Positions 27,350-36,690 of a stretch of 64,000 nt of DNA are shown here, one piece after another. The stretch comes from Vibrio profundi. GTDB lineage: Bacteria; Pseudomonadota; Gammaproteobacteria; Enterobacterales; Vibrionaceae. Position 1 is the stretch's first letter; each line of letters opens with the position of its first letter. Under the pieces are notes generated by a model. The model did not search any database, had not been told where the DNA came from, and worked only from the letters and a program-made list of their open reading frames with translations. The stretch covers positions 186,001 to 250,000 of the forward strand of contig NZ_RZIS01000001.1 of NCBI RefSeq assembly GCF_005281835.1, in the 5' to 3' direction. The translations under genes and the position numbers were made by a program.

Positions 27350-28564
27350 ATGGGAGAAGCTGTGAAGCTTACAAGGAATGATGACACCGCGATTAGATTG
27401 AAGACCAATATCCATATTTGGGTTCTGTATTCGAGCGATCGTTTCCAGCTGCATATGGGAAATGAGCTCGCCAAATGTAAGAACATTTCTTTCGATACAA
27501 TTGCTTTGGCTGGTTTGAACGTCGAGCAACTCTCTAGTCACTTACCTCCTGATCTTATCTTTGTGGAAACTGGGCCTAATTGGGCTCAGAAGGTCGTTTC
27601 CCTCCAAGACTATGAAGCGCCTTCGGATGATTTTGAGGCATCACTGATTGTGTTTGGTAATGAAGCCGACAATGGTGCACTGAAGATAGCACTTAGGATT
27701 GGTGCGGCAGATTTCGTCTCAGAGAAAGCCTCGATTAGTGAGCTAATGCCTCTACTAAAAAATATGGCTGAAGAGAAGATTGCCAGCCGTAGTATGGGAG
27801 AACTTTATGTTTTCTTAAATAGTAAAGGTGGGTGTGGCGCTTCAACTTTGGCTTTGAATACCGCGTTACAAATAGCGCATGAAAACGATGAAGAAGTGCT
27901 GTTGCTCGACCTCGATCTGCAATTTGGGGTGATCTCAGATTACCTCAATGTTAACCCCACCTATGGGATGTCCGATGCCATTGAAAGTGTCGCCGATCTG
28001 GATGAAGTGTCGCTCAATAGTATGGTGACTAAGCACAGTTCTGGCTTACACATGCTGAGCTTTAGGCACGAAAACAACAGCGAAGATTTTGAGCAAGCCA
28101 AAAATTTAGGCAAGTTATTGCCTACGCTTCGAGAGTTTTATTCCTACGTAATTATCGACTTATCTCGTGGGATAGACAATGTGTTCTCTTCCGTTTTAGC
28201 TCCCGCGACTAAGGTGTTTCTTATTACGCAACAAAACTTAGTGGCGATAAAAAACTCGACCCGTATAGCTAAGGTACTAACGTTTGAGTATGGCTTACCT
28301 AAAGAGCATATTGAGCTGATTATTAACCGTTATGAAAAGCGGCAGTCGATAAAAATTAAAGACATAGAACAAACGATTGGTGGTGTCACGATTCACGTCA
28401 TCCCCAATGATTTTAAAGTAGCAATTGAAAGTGCCAATTTAGGCAAGCCATTCATTGAATCACGAAAAAGCAGTTCGATCTCTAAATCGGTGATTGAGTT
28501 TTCTCACACGATTTCTCATGTAGAAGACGAGAAAAAAGGTTGGCTCAAGCGAATGTTTTCTTAG
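27350..28564 (+). CDS. tadZ: Tad pilus localisation ATPase TadZ (CpaE)
   Basis: 404 residues. An N-terminal atypical receiver domain (~20-140) has Glu73 where the phosphoacceptor Asp would stand (PPDLIFVETG). A MinD/ParA-like ATPase with the deviant Walker A KGGCGAST (159-166) and DLDLQFG follows. TadZ marks the pole or site of Tad assembly. The ATG at 27350 is chosen for AGGGGA upstream; an in-frame TTG at 27332 is rejected. A 222-base gap precedes it, so it may have its own promoter. Confidence 0.9.
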   Translation: MGEAVKLTRNDDTAIRLKTNIHIWVLYSSDRFQLHMGNELAKCKNISFDTIALAGLNVEQLSSHLPPDLIFVETGPNWAQKVVSLQDYEAPSDDFEASLIVFGNEADNGALKIALRIGAADFVSEKASISELMPLLKNMAEEKIASRSMGELYVFLNSKGGCGASTLALNTALQIAHENDEEVLLLDLDLQFGVISDYLNVNPTYGMSDAIESVADLDEVSLNSMVTKHSSGLHMLSFRHENNSEDFEQAKNLGKLLPTLREFYSYVIIDLSRGIDNVFSSVLAPATKVFLITQQNLVAIKNSTRIAKVLTFEYGLPKEHIELIINRYEKRQSIKIKDIEQTIGGVTIHVIPNDFKVAIESANLGKPFIESRKSSSISKSVIEFSHTISHVEDEKKGWLKRMFS

Positions 28565-28600
28565 GAAGTAAAGGTTAGTAAGAAAGTAAAAGGAATATTT

Positions 28601-30058
28601 ATGTTCTTCAAACGAAAAAACGTTAACCCGGAATTTCAAGATAAAGTTCAGACGTCAGATGAACAAGAAAATGAATTCTTTATAGAAGAAGAGCCAGTCA
28701 GCACTGAAAGTGGGAATTCCCCGCTTGAGAAAAAAATTAAAGCGGCTGAAGAAAGAGATAGAGAAGTAGAAGAGTCACGCAAGCAGTTAGAACAAGAGCT
28801 TGAAATTAAGCACTACTACCATCAACGTCTACTCGAAACATTAGATTTGGGATTGCTGTCGAGCTTAGAGCAAGACAGAGCCAAGCAAGATCTTCACGAA
28901 GCCATCATTCAAATCATGGCGGATGACCAATCTCGTCCTATGAGTGCGGAAGGTCGCAAACGTGTGGTTCAGCAGATTGAAGATGAAGTTTTTGGTTTAG
29001 GTCCTCTTGAGCCACTACTTAATGATAAAACCGTTTCCGATATTTTGGTCAATGGGCCGAAAAATGTGTTTGTAGAACGACGAGGAAAGCTAGAAAAAAC
29101 GCCTTATACCTTTCTCGACGATCGTCATTTAAGAAATATCCTTGATCGAATCGTAAGCCAAGTGGGACGTCGTATCGATGAAGCCTCCCCAATGGTAGAT
29201 GCGCGTTTATTAGATGGTTCTCGTGTGAATGCCATCATCCCTCCTTTAGCCCTAGATGGCCCATCCGTTTCAATTCGTCGTTTTGCGGTAGATAAATTGA
29301 ATATGGAGAACTTACTTGGTTTTAATTCTTTGTCTCCGCAAATGGCCAAGTTTGTAGAAGCTGCGGTAAAAGGTGAGCTGAACATCTTGATTTCTGGCGG
29401 TACCGGTTCAGGTAAAACCACCACGCTTAATATTTTTTCTGGTTTTATTCCGAGTGATGACCGAATCATCACCATAGAGGATTCGGCCGAGCTTCAATTG
29501 CAACAACCTCATGTGGTGAGGTTAGAAACGCGTCCTGCCAACCTTGAGGGGAAAGGAGAAATCACCCAGCGTGAGTTGGTAAAAAACTCTCTGCGTATGC
29601 GACCAGATAGAGTGGTGCTTGGGGAGGTAAGGGGCAGTGAGGCAGTAGATATGCTAGCGGCCATGAATACAGGGCATGATGGTTCACTGGCAACAATACA
29701 CGCCAATACTCCGCGTGATGCGTTAAGTCGTGTAGAAAACATGTTCTCGATGGCGGGGTGGAATATCTCGGCGAAAAACTTGCGCTCTCAAATCGCTTCT
29801 GCGATTCACTTAGTCGTGCAAATGGAGCGCCAAGAAGACGGTAAACGTCGCATGGTGAGCATCCAAGAAATTAATGGTATGGAAGGTGAAATCATCACTA
29901 TGTCGGAGATCTTTAAGTTTCAACGACAAGGTTTAGATGAAGATGGCAACATCATTGGTTATTACACCGCAACAGGTGTCGTTCCTGGGTGTCATGATCA
30001 ACTTTCTAAGCGTGGTTTAGATTTACCTTTTGAGTTGTTTAACGAAAGTCAGCCGTAG
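28601..30058 (+). CDS. tadA: Tad pilus assembly ATPase TadA (CpaF)
   Basis: 485 residues. Hexameric secretion ATPase that powers Flp pilus extension, and retraction in Caulobacter. A charged, coiled-coil-like N terminus (~42-72) is followed by the N-terminal domain (FGLGPLEPLLND), Walker A GGTGSGKTT (266-274), the Asp/His boxes and Walker B around RVVLGEVRG (Glu342). Start of the tadA-B-C-D block. Confidence 0.95.
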   Translation: MFFKRKNVNPEFQDKVQTSDEQENEFFIEEEPVSTESGNSPLEKKIKAAEERDREVEESRKQLEQELEIKHYYHQRLLETLDLGLLSSLEQDRAKQDLHEAIIQIMADDQSRPMSAEGRKRVVQQIEDEVFGLGPLEPLLNDKTVSDILVNGPKNVFVERRGKLEKTPYTFLDDRHLRNILDRIVSQVGRRIDEASPMVDARLLDGSRVNAIIPPLALDGPSVSIRRFAVDKLNMENLLGFNSLSPQMAKFVEAAVKGELNILISGGTGSGKTTTLNIFSGFIPSDDRIITIEDSAELQLQQPHVVRLETRPANLEGKGEITQRELVKNSLRMRPDRVVLGEVRGSEAVDMLAAMNTGHDGSLATIHANTPRDALSRVENMFSMAGWNISAKNLRSQIASAIHLVVQMERQEDGKRRMVSIQEINGMEGEIITMSEIFKFQRQGLDEDGNIIGYYTATGVVPGCHDQLSKRGLDLPFELFNESQP

Positions 30059-30069
30059 AGGATAGGTAT

Positions 30070-31038
30070 ATGGAAGACGATATTACCTATTTCTTTATCT
30101 TACTTTTCTTTGCAGTAGTGTTTATTTCACAAGCTCTGATTCTGCCTGCGGCAGGGAGCAAGGTGAAGCATAAAGAATTAGCCGATAGACTAAAAGAAAG
30201 CCAGTCGACATTAGATGAAGAAAGCCGTTCGCTATTACATGAACATTATTTACGTAGTTTAAGTCCAATCGATCGAAAGCTGGTGAAAATAGAGTTGTTT
30301 TCATCCCTCAAGCGAGCGATTGAGCTGTCGGGTTACGACTGGGAATTAGGCCAAACCTTATTAGTTACCTCAATTATTAGTGTGTGTAGTGCGTTACTAA
30401 TATTGGTTCTAGGACAGGCTTGGTACCTAGCTGCTGCCGCTGCTTTTGCGGTATGGTTTATTTTGCACTTCACTTTACAAAATAAGATCTCAGGGCGCCT
30501 TGCGAAGTTCGAAGAACAGTTGCCGGATGCACTCGATATTATTAAAAGGATGCTCCAAGCCGGGCAGCCCGTTACTCAAGCGTTTAATGAAGTGGGGAAC
30601 GAGATGCCAGCGCCAATTGGCATTGAGTTCAAAAACACCTTTAATCTTTTGAATTATGGCTACGATATGCGCCTTGCAATCATGCAAATGGCGGAGCGTA
30701 CGCCAACCATTTCTATGCTTGCCTTTTCCAGTGCGGTGCTTCTCCAGAAGGAAACGGGCGGTAATCTTTCAGAAAACTTAGACAAAGTTTCTAAAGTGCT
30801 TCGTGCACGGTTCAAACTGACTCGAAAAATTAAAACTATCTCTGCTGAAAGCCGAATGTCGGCTTGGATATTAGTGTTGTCACCCTTTGTTCTCTTTGTT
30901 GGCTTATTGTTCGTTAATCCAGAATACGTAGCGCCACTCTATGAAGATCCTCGCGGGATCACTATTGTGAGTATGGGGATAGTGAGCTTGTTTATTGGGT
31001 CTGTATGGATTCGTAAGATCATTAACTTCGAGGTGTGA
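30070..31038 (+). CDS. tadB: Tad pilus inner-membrane platform protein TadB
   Basis: 322 residues with an N-terminal helix, two central helices (LLVTSIISVCSALLILVLG / AAAAAFAVWFILHF), a cytoplasmic T2SSF domain (EEQLPDALDIIKRMLQAGQPVTQAF) and C-terminal helices. It forms the inner-membrane platform with TadC. Eleven bases after tadA and one base before tadC. Confidence 0.93.
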   Translation: MEDDITYFFILLFFAVVFISQALILPAAGSKVKHKELADRLKESQSTLDEESRSLLHEHYLRSLSPIDRKLVKIELFSSLKRAIELSGYDWELGQTLLVTSIISVCSALLILVLGQAWYLAAAAAFAVWFILHFTLQNKISGRLAKFEEQLPDALDIIKRMLQAGQPVTQAFNEVGNEMPAPIGIEFKNTFNLLNYGYDMRLAIMQMAERTPTISMLAFSSAVLLQKETGGNLSENLDKVSKVLRARFKLTRKIKTISAESRMSAWILVLSPFVLFVGLLFVNPEYVAPLYEDPRGITIVSMGIVSLFIGSVWIRKIINFEV

Positions 31039-31039
31039 T

Positions 31040-31984
31040 ATGGAAACAATTCTAGATTTCTTCACTTCGATTAAGTTGGACGAGCAAACGTTTATTCTGC
31101 TTGCTTTAATGGTGGCTACTACTTTATTGATCGCGAGTGTGGTCTTAATAACTGTTGGGGCGAAGAATCCGCTAAAGAGAAAGCTGGAATCGATCAAAGA
31201 AGACAGCACGGTCTCTAGGCTGAAAAAGGGTGGGACTCGCTTAGATTCAACTCTTGAATCCTTAGCGCCGATAGTGACCTCTAAAGACAGCAAAGAGAAA
31301 GAGAGTATTCGCCATAAGTTGATGCATGCTGGTTTCCACGACAGTAATGCGCTCACGATTTTCTACGCGGTGAAGGTGTTTAGTGTGGTGATCGGTGTGG
31401 GTATCGCGACAGGCTTGTACTACTTGTATCCAGACATGAGTCATTTGAATTTAGCGATGTTGTTAAGTGTTGGGGCCGGCTTTTTTACTCCGAACATGGT
31501 GCTAGAACAATTTGTCAATAAACGTCAGAGCCAAGTGAGAGGCGGGGTTCCGGATGCCTTGGACTTGCTGGTGGTATGTACGGAATCAGGGCTTGGTTTT
31601 AACGCGGCGCTTAGGCGAGTAGCGGATGAGTTAATGATTTCTCATCCCGATTTTGCTGATGAGCTCGACACTGTCTGCGTAAAAATTAAAGCGGGTATAG
31701 AAATGTCGGATGCGTTCGAAGATTTGATAGAACGCACGGGCTTAACTGAAATTACAGGGCTAGTAAACATGCTCTCTCACGCATCACGAGTCGGTGGTAG
31801 CTTGTCTCAAACATTAAGGGATTACACCGAAGATTTTCGTGATAAGCGTAATCAAGAGGTGGAAGAAATCGCAGCAAAAATTCCAACGAAAATGATTTTC
31901 CCTCTATTGTTATTTATATGGCCTTGTTTCTTCATTGTTGCGGTTGGGCCGGCTTTGCTAGCACTTTCCAATTCCTTAGGGTAG
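31040..31984 (+). CDS. tadC: Tad pilus inner-membrane platform protein TadC
   Basis: 314 residues, homologous to TadB: T2SSF domain (VRGGVPDALDLLVVCTESGLGFNAALRRVADEL) between membrane helices, ending in IFPLLLFIWPCFFIVAVGPALLAL. The ATG at 31040 follows GAGGTG directly after the tadB stop; the longer frame from 30995 runs inside tadB. Confidence 0.93.
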   Translation: METILDFFTSIKLDEQTFILLALMVATTLLIASVVLITVGAKNPLKRKLESIKEDSTVSRLKKGGTRLDSTLESLAPIVTSKDSKEKESIRHKLMHAGFHDSNALTIFYAVKVFSVVIGVGIATGLYYLYPDMSHLNLAMLLSVGAGFFTPNMVLEQFVNKRQSQVRGGVPDALDLLVVCTESGLGFNAALRRVADELMISHPDFADELDTVCVKIKAGIEMSDAFEDLIERTGLTEITGLVNMLSHASRVGGSLSQTLRDYTEDFRDKRNQEVEEIAAKIPTKMIFPLLLFIWPCFFIVAVGPALLALSNSLG

Positions 31985-31992
31985 GAGATATT

Positions 31993-33009
31993 ATGAACAG
32001 GACGTTATTGGCATTAATGGCTTCTTTGATTATCGCTGGCTGTGCCAGTGAGCCTGAAAAAGAGAGTTTCGATAGTGTGCTTTATGATGGGAGACCCGTC
32101 GACACACTGACTTCCGAGCTTGCGCCGTTGACTGAGACCGAGGCTATCACGCGTGGTGATATTGCGTTATCAAACGGCAATACCGATTTAGCACTGTATG
32201 AGTATATTCGAGCGATCGAATTCCCCGATGCACAACATCAAGATCAGTCCCTCTATACGATTGGCCGTATTCATTATTCTCGCGGCAATTTGGCGTTGGC
32301 CGAAAAGGCTTATTTGATGTCAATCGACTACAATCCGAATAATGTGAAAGTACTGGAGCATTTAGGTGCAATGTACAGCAAGCAAGGGAACGTAGAGCAG
32401 GGTAAAAGTTACTTTTTCCGCGCTCTTAATGCTGACCAAGTACGCTTAAATAACCCTAAAATGCTCGATGGTGATGTAGTCACAGTACAAGGGGTGAAGG
32501 CATTACAAGTGGATAATGAATCTCCAGCTTTGGCGTATATGGGGCTAGGGGTACTCTATGATGTTGAAGCTAAGCATGATGTTGCGAAAGCGCTGCTGCA
32601 CAAAGCGTTAAAGATAAAATCGACTTCTGTTAAGGTGCTGATTAACTTAGGTTACTCCTATTACATGAGTGGCGATTATGTAGATGCTCAGCGTTATACC
32701 TTAGCGGCGTTGGAGAAAGATCCAACCAATGAGAAAGGTCAAAATAATCTAGCGCTTATCTATTTAGGGAAAGACGAAATTAAGCGTGCGATTAACGTGT
32801 TTATGCGTCATATGAGCGCGCCAGAAGCGCTTAATAATGTGGGGTACTTTTTGATCCTACAAGGTAAACCAGACAAAGCGATTCCATACCTACAGCAAGC
32901 GATAGATAAGCAGGCGTCTTACTATAAGGTCGCCAATGAAAACTTAGAACGGGCATTGGCTGAGGTGAGAGAGAAAGACATTCAAATGAAGAAAGAGACA
33001 GTGCAGTAA
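31993..33009 (+). CDS. tadD: Tad pilus TPR lipoprotein TadD
   Basis: 338 residues. Lipoprotein signal ending in LIIAGC, then several tetratricopeptide repeats (e.g. YTIGRIHYSRGNLALAEKAY, VLEHLGAMYSKQGNVEQGKSYF, VLINLGYSYYMSGDYVDAQRY). TadD acts as a pilotin-like factor for the secretin in Tad systems. Last gene of the locus, followed by a strong terminator. Confidence 0.9.
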   Translation: MNRTLLALMASLIIAGCASEPEKESFDSVLYDGRPVDTLTSELAPLTETEAITRGDIALSNGNTDLALYEYIRAIEFPDAQHQDQSLYTIGRIHYSRGNLALAEKAYLMSIDYNPNNVKVLEHLGAMYSKQGNVEQGKSYFFRALNADQVRLNNPKMLDGDVVTVQGVKALQVDNESPALAYMGLGVLYDVEAKHDVAKALLHKALKIKSTSVKVLINLGYSYYMSGDYVDAQRYTLAALEKDPTNEKGQNNLALIYLGKDEIKRAINVFMRHMSAPEALNNVGYFLILQGKPDKAIPYLQQAIDKQASYYKVANENLERALAEVREKDIQMKKETVQ

Positions 33010-33030
33010 GTCCGTTTTTCTACCAACACT

Positions 33031-33060
33031 AAAAGAGCCAGCAATTGCTGGCTCTTTTTA
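33031..33060. terminator. Terminator at the end of the Tad locus
   Basis: AAAAGAGCCAGCAATTGCTGGCTCTTTTT is a perfect inverted repeat usable by tadD and by the convergent chrA gene. Confidence 0.93.
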
Positions 33061-33099
33061 ATTAATTCAGATGATGGGTGTTACCTTTTAGCTTTCGAA

Positions 33100-34242
33100 T
33101 TAAACCAAGGTTAATGCAGCCCCCGCTAACGCGAAGAAGCTAACTAAGTACACAATCGGTAACTGCCTTTGCTTTAGTAAATAGAAACCCGTTACAACTA
33201 AAGCCATGTCGACCGCAGAGAACACTGCGCTACTAAACACTGGGTTGTACAGTGCCGCAAGTAATAAGCCTACTACCGCAGCATTTACGCCACATAGTGC
33301 CCCTGCAATTTTGGGTACACCAGCAAGCGCTTGCCAATTTTTGAGTACGCCTAGTAGCAGTAAGAAGCCGGGTAAGAACACAGCTAATGTCGCTAATAGA
33401 GCACCTGCAATTGGCGCTTGTGGAAGTAATTCATAGCCAATGTAGGTTGCAAAGGTGAACATTGGGCCTGGTACCGCTTGAGCCGCAGCGTAGCCAGTTA
33501 AGAACGCATCTTGTGACAGTTGGTCACCAACAATGTTTTGTAGCAATGGAAGTACAACGTGGCCACCACCAAACACTAAGCTACCCGCTTGATAAAACTC
33601 AGAAAATAGCTGAACGGAATCATTCATCGATGCCGCTAGCGGCAAACCGACAAGTAATGCGACGAAAATCAGCAATGGTGTGTAAGACAGTTCAGATGCC
33701 TTGAAGCTTGATGCTGTTCCTTTTGCTAAATAAACGCTACCTAATACACCCGCTACCACTAAGACTCCGATTTGAGTCAAAATACTAGGTGCAACTAATA
33801 ATGCGACAGCGGTAAAGGCACACAGAGCAACCGTTAATTTGTCCTTACAAAAGTTCTTGTACATTCCCCATGTGGCATCGGCGACAACGACGACGGCTAA
33901 CAATTTTAGTCCATGGATAATGTTTTGAAACAGGGTCGATTCTGTAAATTGGCTGCTGAGCACCGCAAGCGCCAACATTAAAATCACAGAAGGCAAAGTA
34001 AAGCCAATAAAGGCTAGAATCCCGCCTAATAACCCACCTCTTTTATAACCTACCGCAAAGCCGACTTGGCTAGAGCCAGGGCCTGGTAAGAACTGGCTGA
34101 GTGCGACTATCTGAGCGTACTCTTCATCGCTTAGCCATTGGCGCTTTTCAACAAATGCATTACGAAAATAGCCAATGTGAGCAGCAGGGCCACCAAAGCT
34201 AATCCAACCTAATAGGAAAAAAGTTTTGAATAAGGAAAACAT
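33100..34242 (-). CDS. chrA: Chromate transporter ChrA
   Basis: 380-residue inner-membrane protein of the long (two-domain) CHR family. Each half carries its signature: the first has FGGPAAHIGYFRNAF and LPGPGSSQ, the second has FGGGHVVLPLL and VPGPMF. Characterised members export chromate. The divergent LysR gene across 101 bp is the likely regulator. Confidence 0.93.
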   Translation of the reverse strand: MFSLFKTFFLLGWISFGGPAAHIGYFRNAFVEKRQWLSDEEYAQIVALSQFLPGPGSSQVGFAVGYKRGGLLGGILAFIGFTLPSVILMLALAVLSSQFTESTLFQNIIHGLKLLAVVVVADATWGMYKNFCKDKLTVALCAFTAVALLVAPSILTQIGVLVVAGVLGSVYLAKGTASSFKASELSYTPLLIFVALLVGLPLAASMNDSVQLFSEFYQAGSLVFGGGHVVLPLLQNIVGDQLSQDAFLTGYAAAQAVPGPMFTFATYIGYELLPQAPIAGALLATLAVFLPGFLLLLGVLKNWQALAGVPKIAGALCGVNAAVVGLLLAALYNPVFSSAVFSAVDMALVVTGFYLLKQRQLPIVYLVSFFALAGAALTLV

Positions 34243-34292
34243 CTCAGTTTACTCATGGGTTATCAGTTTCAGCGCTAGAGTACGAAATGCAT

Positions 34293-34298
34293 TATAAT
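34293..34298 (+). promoter_or_regulatory. Candidate -10 of the chrA-linked LysR gene
   Basis: TATAAT lies 45 bp before the LysR ATG within the chrA-lysR divergent region. No clear -35 partner was identified. Confidence 0.35.
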
Positions 34299-34343
34299 GA
34301 TTCAAATTGATAGTTTTGATATCTACTATGAGCAATATTAATT

Positions 34344-35276
34344 ATGAGTGAATTCAACTGGAAGGGCGTCGACTTAAACTTGCTAGTGGCGTTCATGGCA
34401 CTGTATGAAACGGGCAGTGTGACAGCCGCTGCAGACCGTGTGTTCGTTAGCCAGTCTGCAATGAGCCACAGCTTATCTAGGTTGAGAGACCTTCTGAAAG
34501 ATAAGCTGTTTGAACGTAAAGGGCACAAGATGCAACCGACAGAACGGGCAGAGCAAGTGGCGCCTATCGTGCAACAGGTTCTTACGCAATTACAGTTTGA
34601 AGTGTTCACCGTGGAAGAGTTTTACCCGGACAAGTATCAAGGTGTCTGCAAAATTGGCTTAACCGATTACGCAGAGCAAATTTTTGCTCCGGCTATTTTT
34701 GATGCCATTAATCACTCATCACCGCTCGCTAAAGTCAGCTTTATTCATGCCAATCGCCATAATTATCAACAGCTGCTTAGCGATGAAAATGTCGATGTGA
34801 TCATCGGAAGTTTCCCATCACCTGATAATCAACTCGTGGCTGAACATCTTTATACTGAAAGGCATGTGTGTATGTACGATCCACAGCAAATTGAGTTGCA
34901 AGAGCCATTCGGCGTGGATCAATTTGTCCAATATCCACACGCTTTAGTGAGCCCTGATGGAAAGCTGAAAACGCAAGTCGATGCCGTGATTGGTGAACAA
35001 GGACTTGCGCGCCGGGTTGCGGTTGCCTCTCGAAATTTCATGACCATACGTAGTTTGATTTCTGGTCGGCAGTTAATGTGTATCGTGCCCGAACTAATGG
35101 CAAAGATTCAGTTTGAACATCAGAGCTTAGCGACAACAGCGCCGCCGTTAAATGTTGCAGACTTTGATATCTCGTTGTTGTATCGAAGAGATTTTGCTTC
35201 TTACGAAAAAAATATTTGGTTGCGTGAGCTGGTCAAAGTCACTCTTTCTGAGCAGCTTGCTCAGCTAAAGGCATAG
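34344..35276 (+). CDS. LysR-family regulator next to chrA
   Basis: 310 residues. N-terminal helix-turn-helix LNLLVAFMALYETGSVTAAADRVFVSQSAMSHSLSRLRDLLKDKLFER, then the effector-binding domain; the style is NodD/LeuO-like. Divergent from chrA, so probably its regulator. Its 3' end overlaps the convergent PAP2 gene by 38 bases. Confidence 0.88.
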   Translation: MSEFNWKGVDLNLLVAFMALYETGSVTAAADRVFVSQSAMSHSLSRLRDLLKDKLFERKGHKMQPTERAEQVAPIVQQVLTQLQFEVFTVEEFYPDKYQGVCKIGLTDYAEQIFAPAIFDAINHSSPLAKVSFIHANRHNYQQLLSDENVDVIIGSFPSPDNQLVAEHLYTERHVCMYDPQQIELQEPFGVDQFVQYPHALVSPDGKLKTQVDAVIGEQGLARRVAVASRNFMTIRSLISGRQLMCIVPELMAKIQFEHQSLATTAPPLNVADFDISLLYRRDFASYEKNIWLRELVKVTLSEQLAQLKA

Positions 35277-36345
35277 TCGGTTGTAGGCGTGCTAAGCGCC
35301 CGCAAGCGAACCAGATGATACAAGTTAAAATAAAGCTCATATAACCATCGACCGCATAGTGCCAAGCTAAATGGACAGAGCCAATTTGAATGATGATAGC
35401 AAACAGCCACATAACATAGCCAAGGTAACGATTTACCTTAGATAAGCTGAGCGCCATCAATACTGCGATCGCAACGTGCATACTCGGCATTGCTGAAATA
35501 CCAGCCCATGTTCCTCCAGTATTTTCTAGGTAGCTTTGCCACAGCATATCTTGGACCCCTAATACCCATAATGGCAAAAATCCGTCTGCGACTAGCTCGT
35601 TACTTTGTGCGTTTAGTCTATCGAGTAAGGGCTGGTAATAAGTAAAATCTGGGCTGATTAAGTGGAGATAGCAAGGGCCTGCAGATGAAAGTAATACGGC
35701 AAATACGCCACCAGTGATTAACCAAGAAGAGAGAAAGCTGAGTAAAAATTGTGTTCTTAAGTGACTGAGGTTTTTATTGAAGATAAAGACCAAAACCGTT
35801 CCCCACATAATGAAAAACCATAAGTGGTATAAGAAGTTGATAACAAAGCTGCTCCATGGCGTCGAAAATATCGCATGGGTTATTTCCCAAGGAGAAACAC
35901 CGAAATGCAGCATTTTGTCTAACTGGTAAAAGCTGACGTCCCAAGAAAAGTAATGAATGTTGGGAATTAATGCTTTTATGTAGGTGTAACAAGAGAAGGT
36001 AAGGTTTAGAGCCAGTAACAATAGCAAACAACCGAATAGACGATAGGGCGGAAACACAAACGACTTCACCTTGGCATAAAACTGTCTCATGGGATGCGGG
36101 TGGCGACGGACTAATAGGTAAAAATAGTAATATACACACCACGCGGTCAGGGTGACGTAGCAGGTTTCAAGCAGCACTTTTAAGTATAAAAAGAGATTGT
36201 AATCAATATGGATTTCGGCAAAAAACACCTTGGAAATGACGAACACAAATAGGCTTGAAACAAAAATAAAAGAGTACAAAAGGCTCTCTCGCTTAACCTC
36301 CGATTGCATCTTCTGCCACACTTCCCCCCATTCCGTTTTCGGCAT
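35239..36345 (-). CDS. PAP2-superfamily membrane phosphatase (inositol phosphorylceramide synthase-like)
   Basis: 368 residues with about six membrane helices and the PAP2 active-site blocks: SAMPSMHVAIAV (about 284-295) and HLAWHYAVDGY (325-335) with the catalytic His and Asp. This spacing is that of the PAP2_3/AUR1-like group, which handles lipid phosphates; the substrate is unknown. The ATG at 36345 has an excellent AAAGGAG seven bases upstream, so the six-residue longer form is rejected. Confidence 0.85.
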   Translation of the reverse strand: MPKTEWGEVWQKMQSEVKRESLLYSFIFVSSLFVFVISKVFFAEIHIDYNLFLYLKVLLETCYVTLTAWCVYYYFYLLVRRHPHPMRQFYAKVKSFVFPPYRLFGCLLLLLALNLTFSCYTYIKALIPNIHYFSWDVSFYQLDKMLHFGVSPWEITHAIFSTPWSSFVINFLYHLWFFIMWGTVLVFIFNKNLSHLRTQFLLSFLSSWLITGGVFAVLLSSAGPCYLHLISPDFTYYQPLLDRLNAQSNELVADGFLPLWVLGVQDMLWQSYLENTGGTWAGISAMPSMHVAIAVLMALSLSKVNRYLGYVMWLFAIIIQIGSVHLAWHYAVDGYMSFILTCIIWFACGRLARLQPTMPLAEQAAQKE

Positions 36346-36690
36346 TGATAACTCCTTTATCAACTTCGGTCAGTACTTAAAGAATTATGGTACACATTTG
36401 GCGCAAAGCGAGCCGTACCCCAGTAGTTATGCTTGAATGAGCATATTGGTACTCTGGGAAACTTCACCGTTAGCAAGATCTAGCTCAAATAATAGTAGTG
36501 AAATTTTAGTTAATAATTTTCTTACTTTTATCGAATTTGGTGATGGCTTGCACAGTGTGCTTATTTTTAGCGGTACTTTAAAAAAAACTGCGTTCCATCT
36601 CTAATTTTAATCACTTTTGAAGTGATACTTTTATTTGTGTAAACGTTTCCATGAAACTGTTACTCCTACATAAAATAAGAGAATAAAATT
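36346..36690. other. Regulatory intergenic region upstream of the galactoside ABC operon
   Basis: 345 bases between divergent genes. No gene is seen. It holds a perfect dyad TCACTT-TTG-AAGTGA at 36611-36625 and a GalR-type operator at 36637-36652, both within 80 bp of the binding-protein gene. Confidence 0.6.
36637..36652. promoter_or_regulatory. GalR-type operator upstream of the galactoside ABC operon
   Basis: GTGTAAACGTTTCCAT fits the E. coli GalR/GalS consensus GTGKAANCGNTTNCAC at every defined position except the last. A perfect version stands before galE in this window, so both operons probably answer to one GalR-like repressor encoded elsewhere. Confidence 0.72.

Noticed and set aside
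17110..33060. Type II secretion or MSHA-type type IVa pilus locus
   Set aside because: Flp-type pilins, TadV without a methylase domain, TadZ and RcpC identify a Tad system instead.
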